This document shows positions 1 through 14,300 of a stretch of 64,000 nucleotides of DNA, piece by piece (position 1 is the first letter of the stretch; each line of letters begins with the position of its first letter). This stretch comes from Nymphaea colorata (Eukaryota; Streptophyta; Magnoliopsida; Nymphaeales; Nymphaeaceae). Location: the NCBI RefSeq assembly GCF_008831285.2, contig NC_045140.1, positions 26,988,131 through 27,052,130 on the forward strand, written 5' to 3'. A program made the translations under genes and the position numbers. The notes below the pieces were generated by a model. It did not search any database, was not told the DNA's origin, and saw nothing but the letters and a program-made list of their open reading frames with translations.

Positions 1-387
1 CTAAATCCCATTAAGACGGTGTTACGAACGAGTAAGCAAATTTCCTTCATTGACCAAGGCATAAAATCCTTCCGGAAGCAATCCTTAGAATAACTTGATT
101 TCAGGTACCAATTATTGTAATTGACTTTGTAAAAAAAAAGTCCAAAAAGAAACAAACTTCTGCAGAATAGGCAAATAATGAAGTGGAGATACCTTGATGC
201 ATGATACTTGGACGTAGATATGCCATAAGTAAGGGCAGGCCGGTAGGACACAAATGATCGACTAAACAGCCTACTGTAATGGTACCCATTCTTAATAACC
301 ATATCCAGTACAGCTGATGAAGTGGACACACCTCGTAAGTGAACTGTCCCCAGGAGGTAGGTACACGAATTCACATTCATTCCAAGC

Positions 388-1155
388 CTATGAAGTCGCG
401 ACCTCTTTAGCTGCAAGGATTGTGGTCTTCGCATCATCTATAGAGAAAGAGCATCAAGTATCACATCAGTAGCGGATAGCATGGTGCCAAGCAATGGTGT
501 GATCAAACTTGAACCAACACATAAGAGATTACCTGCTGCCAAACATAAGGGAACAATATTGCACATGAACAAAGGGAACAATATTGCACATGAACAAGGA
601 TATACACTTCTATTTCCTACACAATTATTCTCCCATCAATGATGCTGATCCTCACCATGACAGTATTTTTCTTTTTGCTTCATTTTAATCCCAGGAGGCA
701 AGGGTCACGACTTGGTGTCTACAATAGTATCGAAACCTAAACATTCACTAGAAGGAAAAAAAAACACAACCATTAGTTCTATATCTTGCTGCATCCGTTT
801 GTCCCTCTTCAGCATAACTCTATGCATCACGAAATATCTAAACCACAGCACGAACATCCTACATTTCCACGACAGGACCTGCTTCAGCTCAACTTCACTG
901 AAAAGCTAGCTTTTGCCAACCTATTTCCTTCCATGCCAACTTACAGAAAAGAGATTATGAGTTGGCTATAAACTGTGTGCTTTGCACCATAACATCCAAA
1001 CCGTATAGCCACATGTATGGCTTCTGCACCTTCTAATTCAGTGCAGTCAAAATATTGGGATCCTGTCATTTCTTATGGCAACTACAGACATTATGCACAT
1101 GATTTACTTTACCCATTGGACTAGCTACCGTGGGTCTACATATGGAACATGAAAG

Positions 1156-1197
<42 letters not shown>

Positions 1198-4100
1198 GCA
1201 TCTTTTTGTATATATAAGATTTGTCTCAACCAGAGGATTAATTCACAGTGATCTACCTGCAACACTGACCAGGAAGAATTCCTGAGGAACATTCAGGTCT
1301 GTCATCACTGCTGCTTTAGCAGCTGCAATACCAACAGCAGTGCTCTTCAGAATATCCAGACCAGCACATAGAGATGCCAAAACACCACCAACCAAACAAT
1401 CACCAGCACCTGTAAGTCTTACAACTGAAACAGGGAGAGCAGGGAAATGCAACATTTTTGGTGAGGTCCAGTCAATCATTTGTTCAACCTCATATAGACA
1501 TTGACAACTGGAGGACATAATGTTGTACAAGGCACTACCAGTACCAGTACCCCTTTCATGCCTTACATGGCCTATATCATAATGAGGCAAATCCTTAAGA
1601 CAAAGGAATGCACCATTTGATCCAAGAGTCAGAAGAATCACATCAATGCCCTTCTCTAGCAGCACACGGAGAGCTGGTTTCAGATTCTGCAAAAGAGTTT
1701 CAGCTGAATGTCTATACGTTGCACTCTCTCCAGTTTGGAATGAATATGTGGCATATCCAGAGGATACAGCATCTGCCATAGCAAGAAGCTCATCTTCATT
1801 TGGTGAAATGAACTGCACCTATACAGAGATTTTGGCACAAAAAATAGTACAATGGTTACAAGAATTTATATCACAGAAAGATGAAAATGGAAAGAATATA
1901 TAAATGTGAATACTTACATAGTCAATAATAGTTTCAATTCTTTTTGATTTGCTCACCGATACAGGCTCAAACCATACTGGAGTATGGGATGCTTCAGCCA
2001 CTGGAAAATGTAACAAAAAACAACACAAAGATAAAAATGGTACTTAACAGGAAAGGCATTACCTCGATCTGAAAAACAGAACTTCAAATAAATGAGGATT
2101 TCTTTACTAGGCCTTCACTCAGGAAAAACTTTCAAAAGAATAAATTGTATAATGAAGGGGGCAAATGCCCATTATCAACTAGTGAACTACTTTCATAATA
2201 AAGAAACTAAAATATTGGAAAATGCATCCTATTAGCATGTTTCTCTTCGCCAAAGCCACCATCATCGTCCCTATGACATTTTAGATGGTATGCCAAGAGT
2301 ACACAATTACACATATGCATGCATGCATGTACCTGCTTTACAGGTCTCGATGCTCTATATGCTTCATGTGAGTATTCCACAAAGAGATAATGAGGTGTCC
2401 CAAAAGTGAGATTACTTCATTTTTCATCCTGAATTTAGTAGGCTTATTTTTCCCTTATGCTGCATTTCAAAGATTGGAATACAAATTTTTAAAAATTTTA
2501 TGAGCTCCGGAAGGAGGTTTCCCAATGTCACCGAGTTGCTAGATCAATGAGAAAAGTGTAGAACATATTTATAAAATGATGACGGGACCAAATTTGTGAG
2601 AAATAATCAATAACAGAACCAGCCTTTCACTGCATGACAAACTTTATCCTGAAAATTGAAATACAAATTCTTAGTAATGATAGAAAAGCTGGTCAAGTCT
2701 GGATATGTCTGGAAAAAACCAGTATCTGTTGGCATGCTCTCTTTCCAAAAAACAATATCCTTCAAAACCTTGGTCGTTTTTGTTGAACTTATCACGATAA
2801 AGCAAAACAGTCTATGCACCCGAAATTTGACAAGACTTAACCATGAATCCTGTCAATCTTCCTGCAGGAATTCCCATCTTGCCAATTTGATTATCTATGT
2901 TTCAGACTGAAAATAAGTAACAATAAAGTTGATATATTGCACATACATTGACAAGCAGCTTTGAGTGAAAGAGGATTCAAATTTGCATCCACCATGACAA
3001 CAGGTGCAGAACTTATATTCTTTTCGAATCTTGAGATCCATTCTGGCGTCAAAAACAGCTCCTGCATAAGGAATTCATTGTTTGTTGCATATTAGGACAT
3101 CTTAATGACAGCAATTCATGCTTAAATAGGTCATACAAGGGCATCAACAGATGCAACTGCTGCAGCTATTTCCCCTTTAAGGTCAAATATGTTAGATACA
3201 ACAGGAGTTGCAATGCCTTCGCATCTTAGAATGCCTGCATTTTTCAATTGGACAAAGAAAATTTGTCAAATAGAGATGATGAAGTTGCCTCAACCCTCAG
3301 GTTGAATAAGCAGAACACACCAAGGTTCCTCGTAAAAGATGAGAATCCAAGATTCACCTTCTGTAGAAAGGCCAAGGGATTTCCAGTGTTCCAACAACAT
3401 ATCTCCTACAGGACAGAAAATGCCAGTAACTGTTAGCAATCAAAATTACTCATCGTCAATGCAGGATTAGATTTGAACACAGAAAGATCACCTGCCACAT
3501 CAGTTCCAACAATACTAATGATAAAAGGTTTACTTCCAAGTTTTGCCATACATTCAGCAACATTCCTTGCTACTCCACCTTTGACAAAACTAACCTGAAA
3601 AGAAGATATCTGCAGAAATCAGGTGCCATCAAAAATTTGATGGAAAACATAAAAAGGCACTCAATGACTGAACTGTCGAACTAATTGTGAACCAGTCTCA
3701 AAGAACTCTAGTACACTCCTCGCTTACATTAAAAGATAAGTGGACTTTCTGATTGCTAAATTTTTTGTGTTTCTTGAACTTTTTCATGGTTGCAGTGAAT
3801 GCACTGATTAGTTTTTTTTTTTTCTAGTCATCTATGGTCAGAAAGATGTGATTTAACATAGGTTTCTCAAGATGTAGTAGCTTTTACATGTGGGTGTGTC
3901 AGTGTGTCCATGTGTGTGTGAGAGAGAGAAGGGGGAGAGGTCAATCATTGACTTATTCACAGGAAAGCAATTCAATTCTTCATGTTAAGATTTTCCACCA
4001 AAGATTTAAGCAACGATGTCAAGCCAACAGAACACTCTCTCAACAAATGCACAATCATGCTATTTAAGAGAGAAACATGCAGGAAGTAGCCTCTCCATTG

Positions 4101-4475
4101 CATAAAAGGACAAATGGCATTGGAAAAGCGACCTTGCCTGGGGTGGTAGTTCCGGCTCTGGCAGTAGAAGATGGGTTTGCATGAATATCAATAACCATTC
4201 CTCCAATAACCACAGGAGGTGAACCGGAGTTCAGATTTGAGAATTTCTGACGACTTCTACTTAGGAAGAACTGTTTGTAAACCAAAAGATTAAACAAAAA
4301 GAACACTTATGAAATAAGAATAGATCAGTATGAAGCTGTAACATGGACTGTTGAATTTCAACAAAAAGATAGAACTTATAGTAATTCCTAACCATACCTG
4401 ATGAATTGAAGGTTCAACTTTTTGTCCATTAAGCAAGTGCTGGCACAAATGCTGTAGTCGTCTTTCAGCAGACAT
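388..4475 (-). CDS. PUKI: Pseudouridine kinase, pfkB/ribokinase-like family
   Basis: Coding exons in transcript order: 4475-4398, 4270-4133, 3594-3492, 3405-3358, 3234-3137, 3061-2947, 2000-1918, 1818-1257, 437-388; they join in frame to 424 aa. Seen: a glycine-rich region GGMVIDIHANPSS near residue 60, the substrate/nucleotide motif GGVARNVAECMAKLG near 78-92, and the C-terminal pfkB signature LTGAGDCLVGG with the probable catalytic Asp at about 361. Family knowledge: plant PUKI phosphorylates pseudouridine to pseudouridine 5'-phosphate, which PUMY then cleaves, in peroxisomal RNA turnover. The order of motifs and the VNIFDLKGE/VASVDAL stretch fit PUKI better than ribokinase or fructokinase. 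An AG acceptor lies directly before the ATG at 4475, so an untranslated leader exon upstream (possibly ending near 5711) is likely. The last exon is short (16 aa) and the least certain; it ends ...EVATS, which is not a canonical PTS1. The protein is somewhat longer than the Arabidopsis enzyme. Confidence 0.85.
548..597. repeat. Perfect 2 x 25-bp tandem duplication
   Basis: Two identical 25-base units (548-572 and 573-597) lie downstream in the 3.3 kb kinase transcript, inside the last intron. They contain the word ACAATATTGCACATG. This appears to be a recent slippage or duplication event with no coding role. Confidence 0.9.
1155..1197. repeat. Compound GATA/GA microsatellite
   Basis: A short run of GATA units passes directly into about 13 GA units. 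It lies in the last intron of the pseudouridine kinase gene. Confidence 0.95.
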
Positions 4476-5900
4476 CTGTTTCTATTCAGTTGACCAGTAT
4501 TAGACTTTCAGTACATAATGATGGTAGAGCACTTAAAATGCTTTTTTATATACCAGGAAGCAGAAAGCCACCCACATATTTGAAATTGATGTGCAGTGGG
4601 TATGTTGTGAAGAAACGGCACGGAGATATATGAGTAAAGCATGTGAGTCATTTATTTGTGGCATCGCATGATTAGTATGGCGTAGATATTGAGAACTCTG
4701 AAATTTTTTTCTTCTTGGCAAAGCCTCTTTCCTGACTTTAAATATCCATTCAGAAGTCCACCCAACATGCATGGCCACTCCCAAGTTTGGTTCAGCTGAG
4801 CTCTTTCTAACTCCTGAACATAAGCTTGCGAAGCTGAGCCATGAACAGCAGGTATTTATCACATCTCGAGTCACATAAACTTGTTGTACCATGCTTATTT
4901 TGCAAATAGATGAGCTTAATTTTCAATTTCTTTTCTAAACAGGTCGGTTCGAGTCTGAATCGATGAGGAGAGTTCAAGCTTTTGCTACTTATAATCTAGA
5001 AACGATGTATTCAGTTCAATCTCTTCATTGGCTCGAGCTAATCTACGTTCGTCGTAGAAATTAGTCAAGCTTGAACATGTCGTTCACCAGCCCTACACCC
5101 AGGTTTCACCTTGCAACAAGGGACTCCCGTGTAAGCTTCAAACTTGCAAATCCCACCAGGAGGGGCTTGGTTGGAGTGGCATGACCCCCACCCCCGGTCT
5201 TGTGAAACTTAAAAATTACTACCAACTTCGTCACATTAACAGTTTGCCACTATCATATGAGGTGAGTTCATGCATATCTGTTGCTGTAAAATTGTGAGCG
5301 TAAACTACAGATGATAACTATTCTACAACAGGCGCATCAATTTTTATTGAAAAACTAACTTCAAGGATTTACGATGCATGGAGAGGTTATGGCCCAAAAA
5401 CATAATCGAGGGAACATGACCTTTTAAATTTTACTCATCTAAACTGAATTAACACAGAAAAAGAAGACTAACCTCTAATAACACAGCTAGGAGAAAATTT
5501 ATAAAGAGATTATCCTCAATTTTCTCATGGCTTGACTAACTAAGTTTTCCCCTCACCGCGCGATTGTCTCCATAGTATTACTGACAATTTAATATGCATA
5601 CTTTTCCCGACCTAAAATCAGAAATCAACCCGAAGAATAACAAATGGGTGTGTGCATGATGCTTTTGCGGGGTTGTGTGCATGTCACAGAGAGAGAAAGG
5701 CGGGCATTACCGTCGAGCTCCCGCGGTTCTTTCAGCCAAAGCTGAATGTCCAACCGGAATATGTGAGAAACGAGAAAAATGGCAACCCTCTTACCGTCCA
5801 CGCGGAATAATGTTTCCCGGAGAAGACAAAAAATAAAACAAAAACAAAACGACAAGGCGGTGATTTCGTTGGATCCTTGCTAAATCCGGATCCGCTTAAA
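4476..5900 (-). promoter_or_regulatory. Probable 5' untranslated intron and leader of the pseudouridine kinase gene
   Basis: The base preceding the kinase ATG is the G of a good acceptor (AGAAACAG), so a leader intron is expected. A possible donor (GACG followed by GTAATG) reads on the minus strand at about 5711-5706, which would place a noncoding exon at about 5712-5850. No conserved protein is seen here. The 5060-5200 and 4940-5060 stretches look like ordinary AT-rich or repetitive spacer. Confidence 0.4.
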
Positions 5901-6128
5901 TGGTATCTTGCCTAACCTTCCTATGTGTCTCTCTTTAGTTCGCACTCAGTCGCCTCAGCAAAATTATTTGATTCAAACCGGCGGCAATTCGCAAGCCCAT
6001 CTGCCTCATACAACCTTCCTATTATCTTTGAATAATTTTCTTGTCACTAAAATATGTTTCACATGTTGTTTAAATGATTGTATTTGAAGTTCTTTGCCAA
6101 TAATCCGTCACCAGATTTTTACTGCCCG

Positions 6129-6358
6129 AAATTTTAAATGGAACCGAGGAGTTCGTTCTTGCTTTGTCCACTGCCGTCATTTTGGTATCACTTGGTCCGT
6201 TTGGCGATAGTCATGCATTGTTATTATTATGTCTTGAAGGAAATTTATATTTATAAAATTTTATTATCTAAAATTTTAATGAAATTGAGGAGTTCATTCT
6301 TGCTTCGACCACGATCGTCATTTTGGCATCGGTTGATCCGCTTAGCAATAGCAATACA
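6129..6358. repeat. Diverged direct repeat in the spacer upstream of the kinase gene
   Basis: About 88 bases at 6129-6216 recur at 6271-6358 with many substitutions. Both copies keep words such as GAGGAGTTC, CGTCATTTTGG and CGATAG/GCAATAG in the same order. The repeat lies between the 5' end of the kinase gene and the 3' end of U2AF65. There is no coding signal. Confidence 0.75.
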
Positions 6359-7160
6359 AATAAGCAGATTTATAAATGCGGTATCACTCTATTCTATTCT
6401 ATAGACTTACTCATGCCATTTTCAAAAAGTTCCTCGTTATATTAAAAAAAAAAGGAAAAACGAATATAAGCCTCGCTATGGCCCGATTCTTCCTGTATCA
6501 CCCAGAAAACCGATGCATCTAGATTGGCAACAATGATTCCACCACGTAGCGGTCTCGCCTCCGGTAAATATGAACGGCGCATTTCATATTTGGACAGCAT
6601 GAAATGTTCCATGACATATCTGGCATATGATATTCTTCGCAGAAACAATAAGGACTTCATCCGGGCCGGTTGGGAGCTTTTGGCAACAGGAACACTGGTT
6701 TTATGAATTTGTCTTAAATATTGAAACAGATTCATATAGAACAATAGAAAAAAAAAGTTCATATGAATCCAACGTTGATATGAATCCATTCTTTGGGACA
6801 AATACAAACACCACACTTGGTATCTCCTTTTTCTCTCAAAGGTTTGTTTCGCTAATAATTCCTACCATCGACGCGCGCTCAAGTTTTCTGTTCTCGGGAA
6901 CGACGACCACGATGGGCACGGGCGCCTCCGTCGGATGGGTCAGTACGGAAACATTGAAAGACTTAGTGGCAAGATAGGCTTGTGATGAAAACCAAATATA
7001 TTAAAAAGGTAAATCAGATCAATTTTTTAACAATGCAACGAAAGAAAGTGCTCGAAAGAAAGAGTGGCAAAAGTTGCTTAGATATTACATTTTGACTCGC
7101 ACTAATTCGGTAAAAGTTCACGCCTCCGATCTTCAGAGAACAAAAAAAAAGGCCAGCTTC
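6359..7160. other. Intergenic spacer and 3' flank of U2AF65
   Basis: Short ORFs here overlap on opposite strands and match no family I recognise. The last 100-150 bases before 7161 should hold the U2AF65 3' untranslated region (minus strand). Confidence 0.5.
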
Positions 7161-8764
7161 CTACCCATCGTATTCCCCGATGGAGAACTTGTTCTCCGGG
7201 TAGAACACTGCAACTACTACGTTACCGCCAAATTTCCTCCCATTCAAGCTTGCTCGAGCTCGAGAAGCAGCATCTGTATCCGCATACTCCAAGAACACCT
7301 GAAAATTTTATCAGAAAAGACAGCAGTGTGATCAGTTGCTGACAAACGAAACTCCTCTCTTTATAAGAACCAAAAAGAGAACACGAAGTGAATCCGGCAT
7401 GTCATATCATTATGCCCTTAAGAAAAAGCACTAATGTCTTACCTTTCCCACCCCTGGCCCTTGCTCTCCACCCGGCCCAGGCCGCGGGATCACAACATTT
7501 ACCAAGTTCCCTGCCAAGACAAAAAGTATAAACATAGTTGCAACCAACTCCTAGGATACAATAAACGTGTAAAGAAATTCCAAAGATGGTCATGCTGTTG
7601 CACGGATCTTATTCAAACAAGTTCACCAAACAATGAAGGCCACCTAGTGTAAAAAAATAAATTTAGTACTGAGAAATTAAAATGTTGGGAATACCATATT
7701 TCCCTCCTTCCCCTCTCATATCCTCCAATATGTCTTCATATTCCTCGTCGTCCTTCAACTCATCCACAGTTAAAACTTGCGTCAAGCATATCACCTTAGT
7801 AGGAAGAGCACCTCCTTGAAATACAAGCCTCTGAAAAAAAAAAAAAAAGTATATACTCAATTAATTAATTTTGAAAAAAATACAGCCTATGCAAAAGTAT
7901 TTCCTACTATCTATCTTATAGAAACAAAAGACTCTTCAGCAGTTCTTTCTTGTTCACTTGTATCTTTCTGTAGATTTTTTAGAGTGATCAAGGACTAGGA
8001 CTCAAGAGACCCTCCGCTGGAAAACAGGGAGACAGATGTGCGCATATGTGCCGCTCGTGCACGTTTTTATGTGTGTGTCGGTACATTTATATATATATAT
8101 ATATAGACATGCTTGCCTGCCCTACCTGCAACGCGACTTGCTGTTGTGCCTGTAACAACACACTCTCTTGCTCAGGCCTAGGTTGAGTGGTTCCCTGATT
8201 TGCACGCCTAACCGTGAGAGTTTTATCTCCCATCTTAATGCCGTTAAGAGCAGCACATGCTATATCAGTAACATTTAGATCCTGATATACACAGAAAGCA
8301 TAGCCTTTTGAATTTCCAGTTTCACGATCCTTGACAAGGTCAAACCCACGGAGAGGCCCAAAAGACTCAAGCAACTCCCTTATTTGTGCTTCTGTAAAGT
8401 AATAGGGAAGCCCACCAACAAAAATTCGATCAGGGCCCTCTAGCCCACCAGCAGAACCAGGTGTCAGCCCAACAGCAGCCAAATTTAAATTTGGATTAGG
8501 TTGGCTTGGACCAAGTGCTGCAGCCAAAGAAGGATTATAATCACTTGGCCTCCTTACTTTGACAGGTGCTCCCTGCAGAACAATACAAAGGTATCATAGA
8601 TCAGCAACCAGTTACTTGTGGCACCAAAAAGGACAGAAATTGAAAAAGAAAAACAAAGAATGTCATGAAATAATCAAGAAATTGGAAAAATAAGAAAAAA
8701 GTTGAACCTAGCACATGCAAGCTTACGTGCAAACCAAACATAGAAGATATGAAACAAATAGTGG

Positions 8765-8800
<36 letters not shown>

Positions 8801-11291
8801 GACAATTCAATCCTGCCAGACGGCAGATCGTTAAAATTTAAAGATTTGTTGGTAAAAAACAGTGACAACAATTTATTGGTGCAGCAAATTGTTTAAGGTC
8901 ACTTGAAAACAACAAGCAAAAAGTTCTGGCCAGATGGGTAACACAATGATTATAAAGGCCAAATTGGTACACGTTTAGGGGTGATGTCTCATTAAGAGAT
9001 TGCATTTTTGTTTTGGGGTTTATGCTGGCCAATTTACTGCCTTTTGAGATTAAACTTTTAAAGTGACGGATGAATTTCCAGATACCCCACTTGGCAGGGG
9101 GTGAATTACAATGCCTTGGTAGCCTTAATCATCACCAGTGTTAATGGGCGCACTGAAAATCCCCTAGAATCCAATGACTAAAAGCTCCCTTTAGGAAAAT
9201 CTGAACCCAATAAAATCTTACTTTATAAAGAGAGATTTATTCCCATGTCTCATTTTTGGACAGGTTTAAAGATCATTAGGATTCTGGTGCAACATAATAA
9301 ATATCATATCTCTAAGTAAAATGCTTTGCATCCTCTATATTAACATTTCCAGTTAATCTTAATAAAAGGTAAGAATTTACAAAGTACAACTATTTATTCA
9401 AAGCATAATTGTTAAACCAAACTGCAGAAATTGTGCTCAAAAGAGAAAATGTCATACCTCAAAAATTATGCCATCTAATGCCATAGCATTACTGGCTTCC
9501 TCAACAGATCTCATTTCCACAAAGGCAAATTTCTTTTCATGGTTTATGTACACATTGACAACTGCATCACCTGAAATGTCCAAGATTATGCAAGTCAATG
9601 CCTTCTCGAGAAGTATCAGAAAAAACAATTAATCATAGATGAATAAAGAGATGAATAAAATGGGCACTCATTGAAATACCTGGTCCAGCAGTATTCCCTC
9701 CAATAGCAGCCATAACTTGGCTAAAAAAGGTAGCTACAGACTGAAAAAAGCAAAAAAAATGAAAAGCATCAGCCAACCCATAAAAGAATTCAAGAACAAG
9801 GCCAATAAGAAAAGAAATTAGAAGGCCATGTCTACTTGTCTATTCTTGCAAACAAAATATTATGCAACCCACTGCCATTGAGCAGTACCCACCAGATAAT
9901 ATCTGCCAATTCCTTATATTTAAAATGCTGACACTATACATGAAGCATCAAGCACTTGATTCCAATGGTATTCAGACAAAATTTTGAAGTACAAAACAAT
10001 TGTCCAAGTCAGACGAGGAAGCTTGCTATTGGTTCTGGACATTTCTGGATAGCGAATGCTAGACTTCTAGACTGTCCAGGCAACAAAAAGGATAGCTGAT
10101 ATTGGGATACATTTCACTGAGTGCACTTTGAATATACTAAATTGAAGCCTCAGAAGAAAAAACGAAATTTACTAGATCAGATACATTGCCTTATGACAAG
10201 TTGAAACTCCATATGGAACACCTTATGCACACCAGCAAATGGACCCCATGTGAAGCACCAACAAACACCCATTTACCATAAGAAATTATGCTCTGTCTCT
10301 CATGTTTTATCCTGCTATTTTGAAAGAAAAATCTTATAGTTCGACCCTCCCCCAAAGGCAGCAAAATTTCTTAAAGTACTACCTCTAGAAGCCAACAAGA
10401 AAAATTATGCAACAAAAATTTTCTTTATCAGGAGTTGAAGCTTCCATGGTTTATGAAATAGACATTGAAATTTAAAATGCAGCCCCTGAGAGCCTCATAA
10501 TTTTCGCAATAGTTTGCCTTGACCTACAGAAAACCTTCACAAAGGGAGTTGCCTCATAATTTTGGGAACAGCTTGACTTAAACTACAAAAACTATGCACA
10601 GAAGGGAGATGTAAGTCTTCCTTTGTGGCAGGAACAACCTTCCTACAAGAATTCCAAAAATAGTTGTTGATATGAGTGCTTTCCACTAGGTGCGTCTGTA
10701 TGAATGACACTCCCATTCAAGCATCAAAGAAAGATGATTTGAGCCATCGGAGTGATGCTACCTATACCAACACTCAAGAGAGATGCCAATTAGTCCAATA
10801 GTTCATTCCTGAAGAAATTAATCACTTAAATGAGATACTCAAAGTGAAAACTAGATCAGCAAGGGAAAACAAATACCACGTAATATCTAACCTACTAATA
10901 CCTCAACAAAGTAACTTCCGAACCACCATAACCTAAAGCAATATGGTCAAAAGTCTTATTAATGTCCTGAGGCTTTTACGTGTGAGGTTTTTCATGAGTA
11001 CCAACGAAAAAATCTGCTTCTCTCAGAAGAATCTAGTGTGCATGTGTGTGTGTGATATATATATGAAATAAAAAATTTACAACATTATAAATTGTCTACT
11101 AATTTTCTTAGATAACGCTGATAAAATTTAGTTATTAAAATATTAAAAAAAGCAAAAGAAAAAATAAAAATATATACAAACTTCTTTACAAAAAGAATCT
11201 CATACTATGTCGCATGGGTGTGGGGTGCGGATGCAGATGTAGGATGCGGCAAGTTCCAAAAAAAAAAAAGTTGGGTGCGAATACGGCGAAG

Positions 11292-11322
<31 letters not shown>

Positions 11323-14300
11323 ATCTGTCATATAAGTGATTTTATTTTTCCATATTTTTTAATTTGTTTATCAAGGTTACCTTAATCTCATGCAAAAATC
11401 AAAGTTCTATTAAATAAAATAATAAAAGAATAAGAGGCCTGATCCCTCTCCTTAAAAGAGGATAATCATTAGTCAACAGTCTCATTGGTCCTTTAAAATA
11501 GATGACCAGGCTTGTGTAACCTTCATTAAAGAATTTAAAATATAGACTGACACAACTTGACGTCCTTTGAAAAGCATTTCAAGTTTTTTATCCTTTGAGA
11601 AGGACTCTCTCCCTTAAGAGAGAGAGAGAGAGAGAGAGGGAAAAGAGAAAGTGAGAGAAATAAGAGGGATAAAGGGCCAAGGAGAGAGAGAAGAGGGAAA
11701 ATACGGGAGGAGAGAAAAAAGAAAGGAACAAGAGCAGAAAAGAGGACGTGCAGTCAGCAGCACCCAACTCGGCCCATGTCAAGAGCACTCGCACCCGTGC
11801 CGAGTGGGGTACATCACCATTTTTGAGGCACTGTGAGACATAGAACTCATGACATTGTCAATTTGGCAATGTTTCAAAATTATCACGTTAAGCCTCTGCA
11901 TTTTTAGCTTCTCTTTGTCATTTTATCGCAACATTGTGAAAATGCCGCTGACATTCGACAACAATAGGTCAAACCACCTTTCTCGCTACAGCTGAGTTAC
12001 TAGGTTGGACACCTAAGAACAACATAAAAATTCTTCTTTTTTTGGGTCTATGTGTCGGTTGATTCCTTTCCTTTTATTTTTTTTTTTCTTTTTCCTTTTT
12101 TCCCAATGTAAAGTAGGATCCATTAGTTGCACCTGGGGTCAATCTAGGCCCTGACCATCTGTTTTCAAGAAGGAGGGAGCAATCAACACTTCCGGACTGT
12201 CTAGAACTAGAGAGAAACATTCATGATGCAAGTGAGATAAATTAGCTAAATTTAAGGTGAAAGCTCATGCAGGCAGGAAACAATGGTATGAACACTACAG
12301 CAAAATGAAATTAATGGAAGAAAATGAAACAGGACATGTACGGTGCCTACATAGGAGGATATCATTATTCAGCATACAATTATGATTTTCTACAAAAAAA
12401 AAATGAAATGTAAGTAATGAAATCGTTATCCGTGGACAATGGTACACAGGCAATTTACAAATTCTTAAAGAACACCATTATACACCAGCATTGAAATCAT
12501 CTTTCTGCGAATATTTGCTATACCATTCACTACTTTTCGCAAACAAAGTAGCCCTCATGTCTATGGGGATTGTTATGTACCCAAGGAAGTCCATAGATTG
12601 TGAGGCAAACAGCCAATTACAAGTGAAGCCAAATTAATTAAAGAGAAGGGGTTCCTATAAAACAAAGAAATGTGTGGATCAGCTGCGACTGCCAGCCTTG
12701 CCATAACTTACATAAACCAGCAATCTTAAGGCATTAAGAAGATCGATTTGATAAGCACTTAATTGATAAACAACACAAGGAAAGGAATCGGTTGAGGTAA
12801 TCCCCATCAATGACAAAAGCAAGAAGAATGAAAAGATAAAACATATAACCTGCTCATTGGCTGTAGGAGAAAGCCCTCCAACGTACACCCGTCTAGCATG
12901 TCGAGTAGCCTGACAAGATCAAAAGTGTTACCCTTGTAAACCTTGTTACCACAAATTAAAGGGGGAAAAGGTTAAATGAACAAGTACAACACACCTGCTG
13001 TGTCATTGCTTGGACTGGCATTATTGGGAGGGCTCCAAACTGGAAAAAGCAAGCAGGGAAAAGATGATATAGTACTAACCTAACACAATTGAGAACACCT
13101 TCATGCTTCAGGTGGATAAAAAGAAGGTACCTGTCCAGTTCCCACAGGGAACATGTTCGGAAACATCCCTGGGACAGGTTGCGTCGCTCCAGCTACTTGC
13201 CCTGGATGTTAATGAGAAATCACAATTTACAATCAAAAAGCGGAAGTATTAATCTTATATGAAAAGCAGCCGAGCAATACTCAGTGAGTCACCTTCATAT
13301 GTGCTCATACGAGATACGTCCTAGCTGATATGCCTTTCATAAGAAAACGTATACAAAACAAAAGAAATACATTATTTTTAAGTACTGAAAGAAATATTCG
13401 TAAAACTACCAAAAACAGCAATGGTTGCTGGTTGAAGACGAACAAGATCCATCAAACCGGTGCAGTGAACCTCCTTGAACATTAAGGCTACAGTAGTCGG
13501 CTCACACCCATTGGCACCACAGTGGGACAAGTAACCCAATATTGCCTTCTCACAACAACATACAGACACAAACAAACAAACAACCACCAAAAACAAGAAA
13601 ACAACCAAAAGGGCTCTCAGTTTCTGAATAAATTCACCAAGAAAAATTACAAGAAAAAAACATATACCTAATATAGAAATACATTATGAGTTTATGCTCC
13701 TATCATGTAACAAACATAATGCGTAAAGAAAAAAATATAGCATGTCTACAGGACAGCATGCAGAACTGACATGAAGTTACTAGCTAAACAAAAGGAATAA
13801 TCAAGTTACTGCTAAATGAACTTATAAAGAAAAATACAGACCTGGCATGGCTGCTCCAGGAATTATTGTTGCTGCTGGAGGACCCATATCAAACCCACTA
13901 ATGCGTTTGCTGCAGGCATAAATAAGAATACAGAATGAAGGTCCACATTATAAGAAAAATTAACAGAAATTGCAAAGCAAGAGTATGCAATACTTTACTT
14001 GTCAAACATTAGCAAAACATTCGCCTATCCTTACCTCTTTGAACGTGAACGAGATCTGGACCTTGATCTATGCTCAGATTTACTCCTAGAAGGAGACTTA
14101 GACCTATGCCTGTGTCTTCCTTCTTTTTCACGATCATAATCCCTATGCCTGCAGTTAACAATCACAAACAAATACTTAGAAACCTAAAATGGAAAACATG
14201 GAGAGAAACGAAGGTCCGTTCAGTATTTTTCCTAGCACTTCCACTTCCCAATTTTCAACGTTAGTCACTCTCTACAGCTCATAACTTACTTATTTCAGTT

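Noticed and set aside
5625-5855. 76-codon minus-strand frame as first exon of the pseudouridine kinase
   Set aside because: It resembles no kinase N-terminus, and the ATG at 4475 already gives the expected start; more likely untranslated leader.
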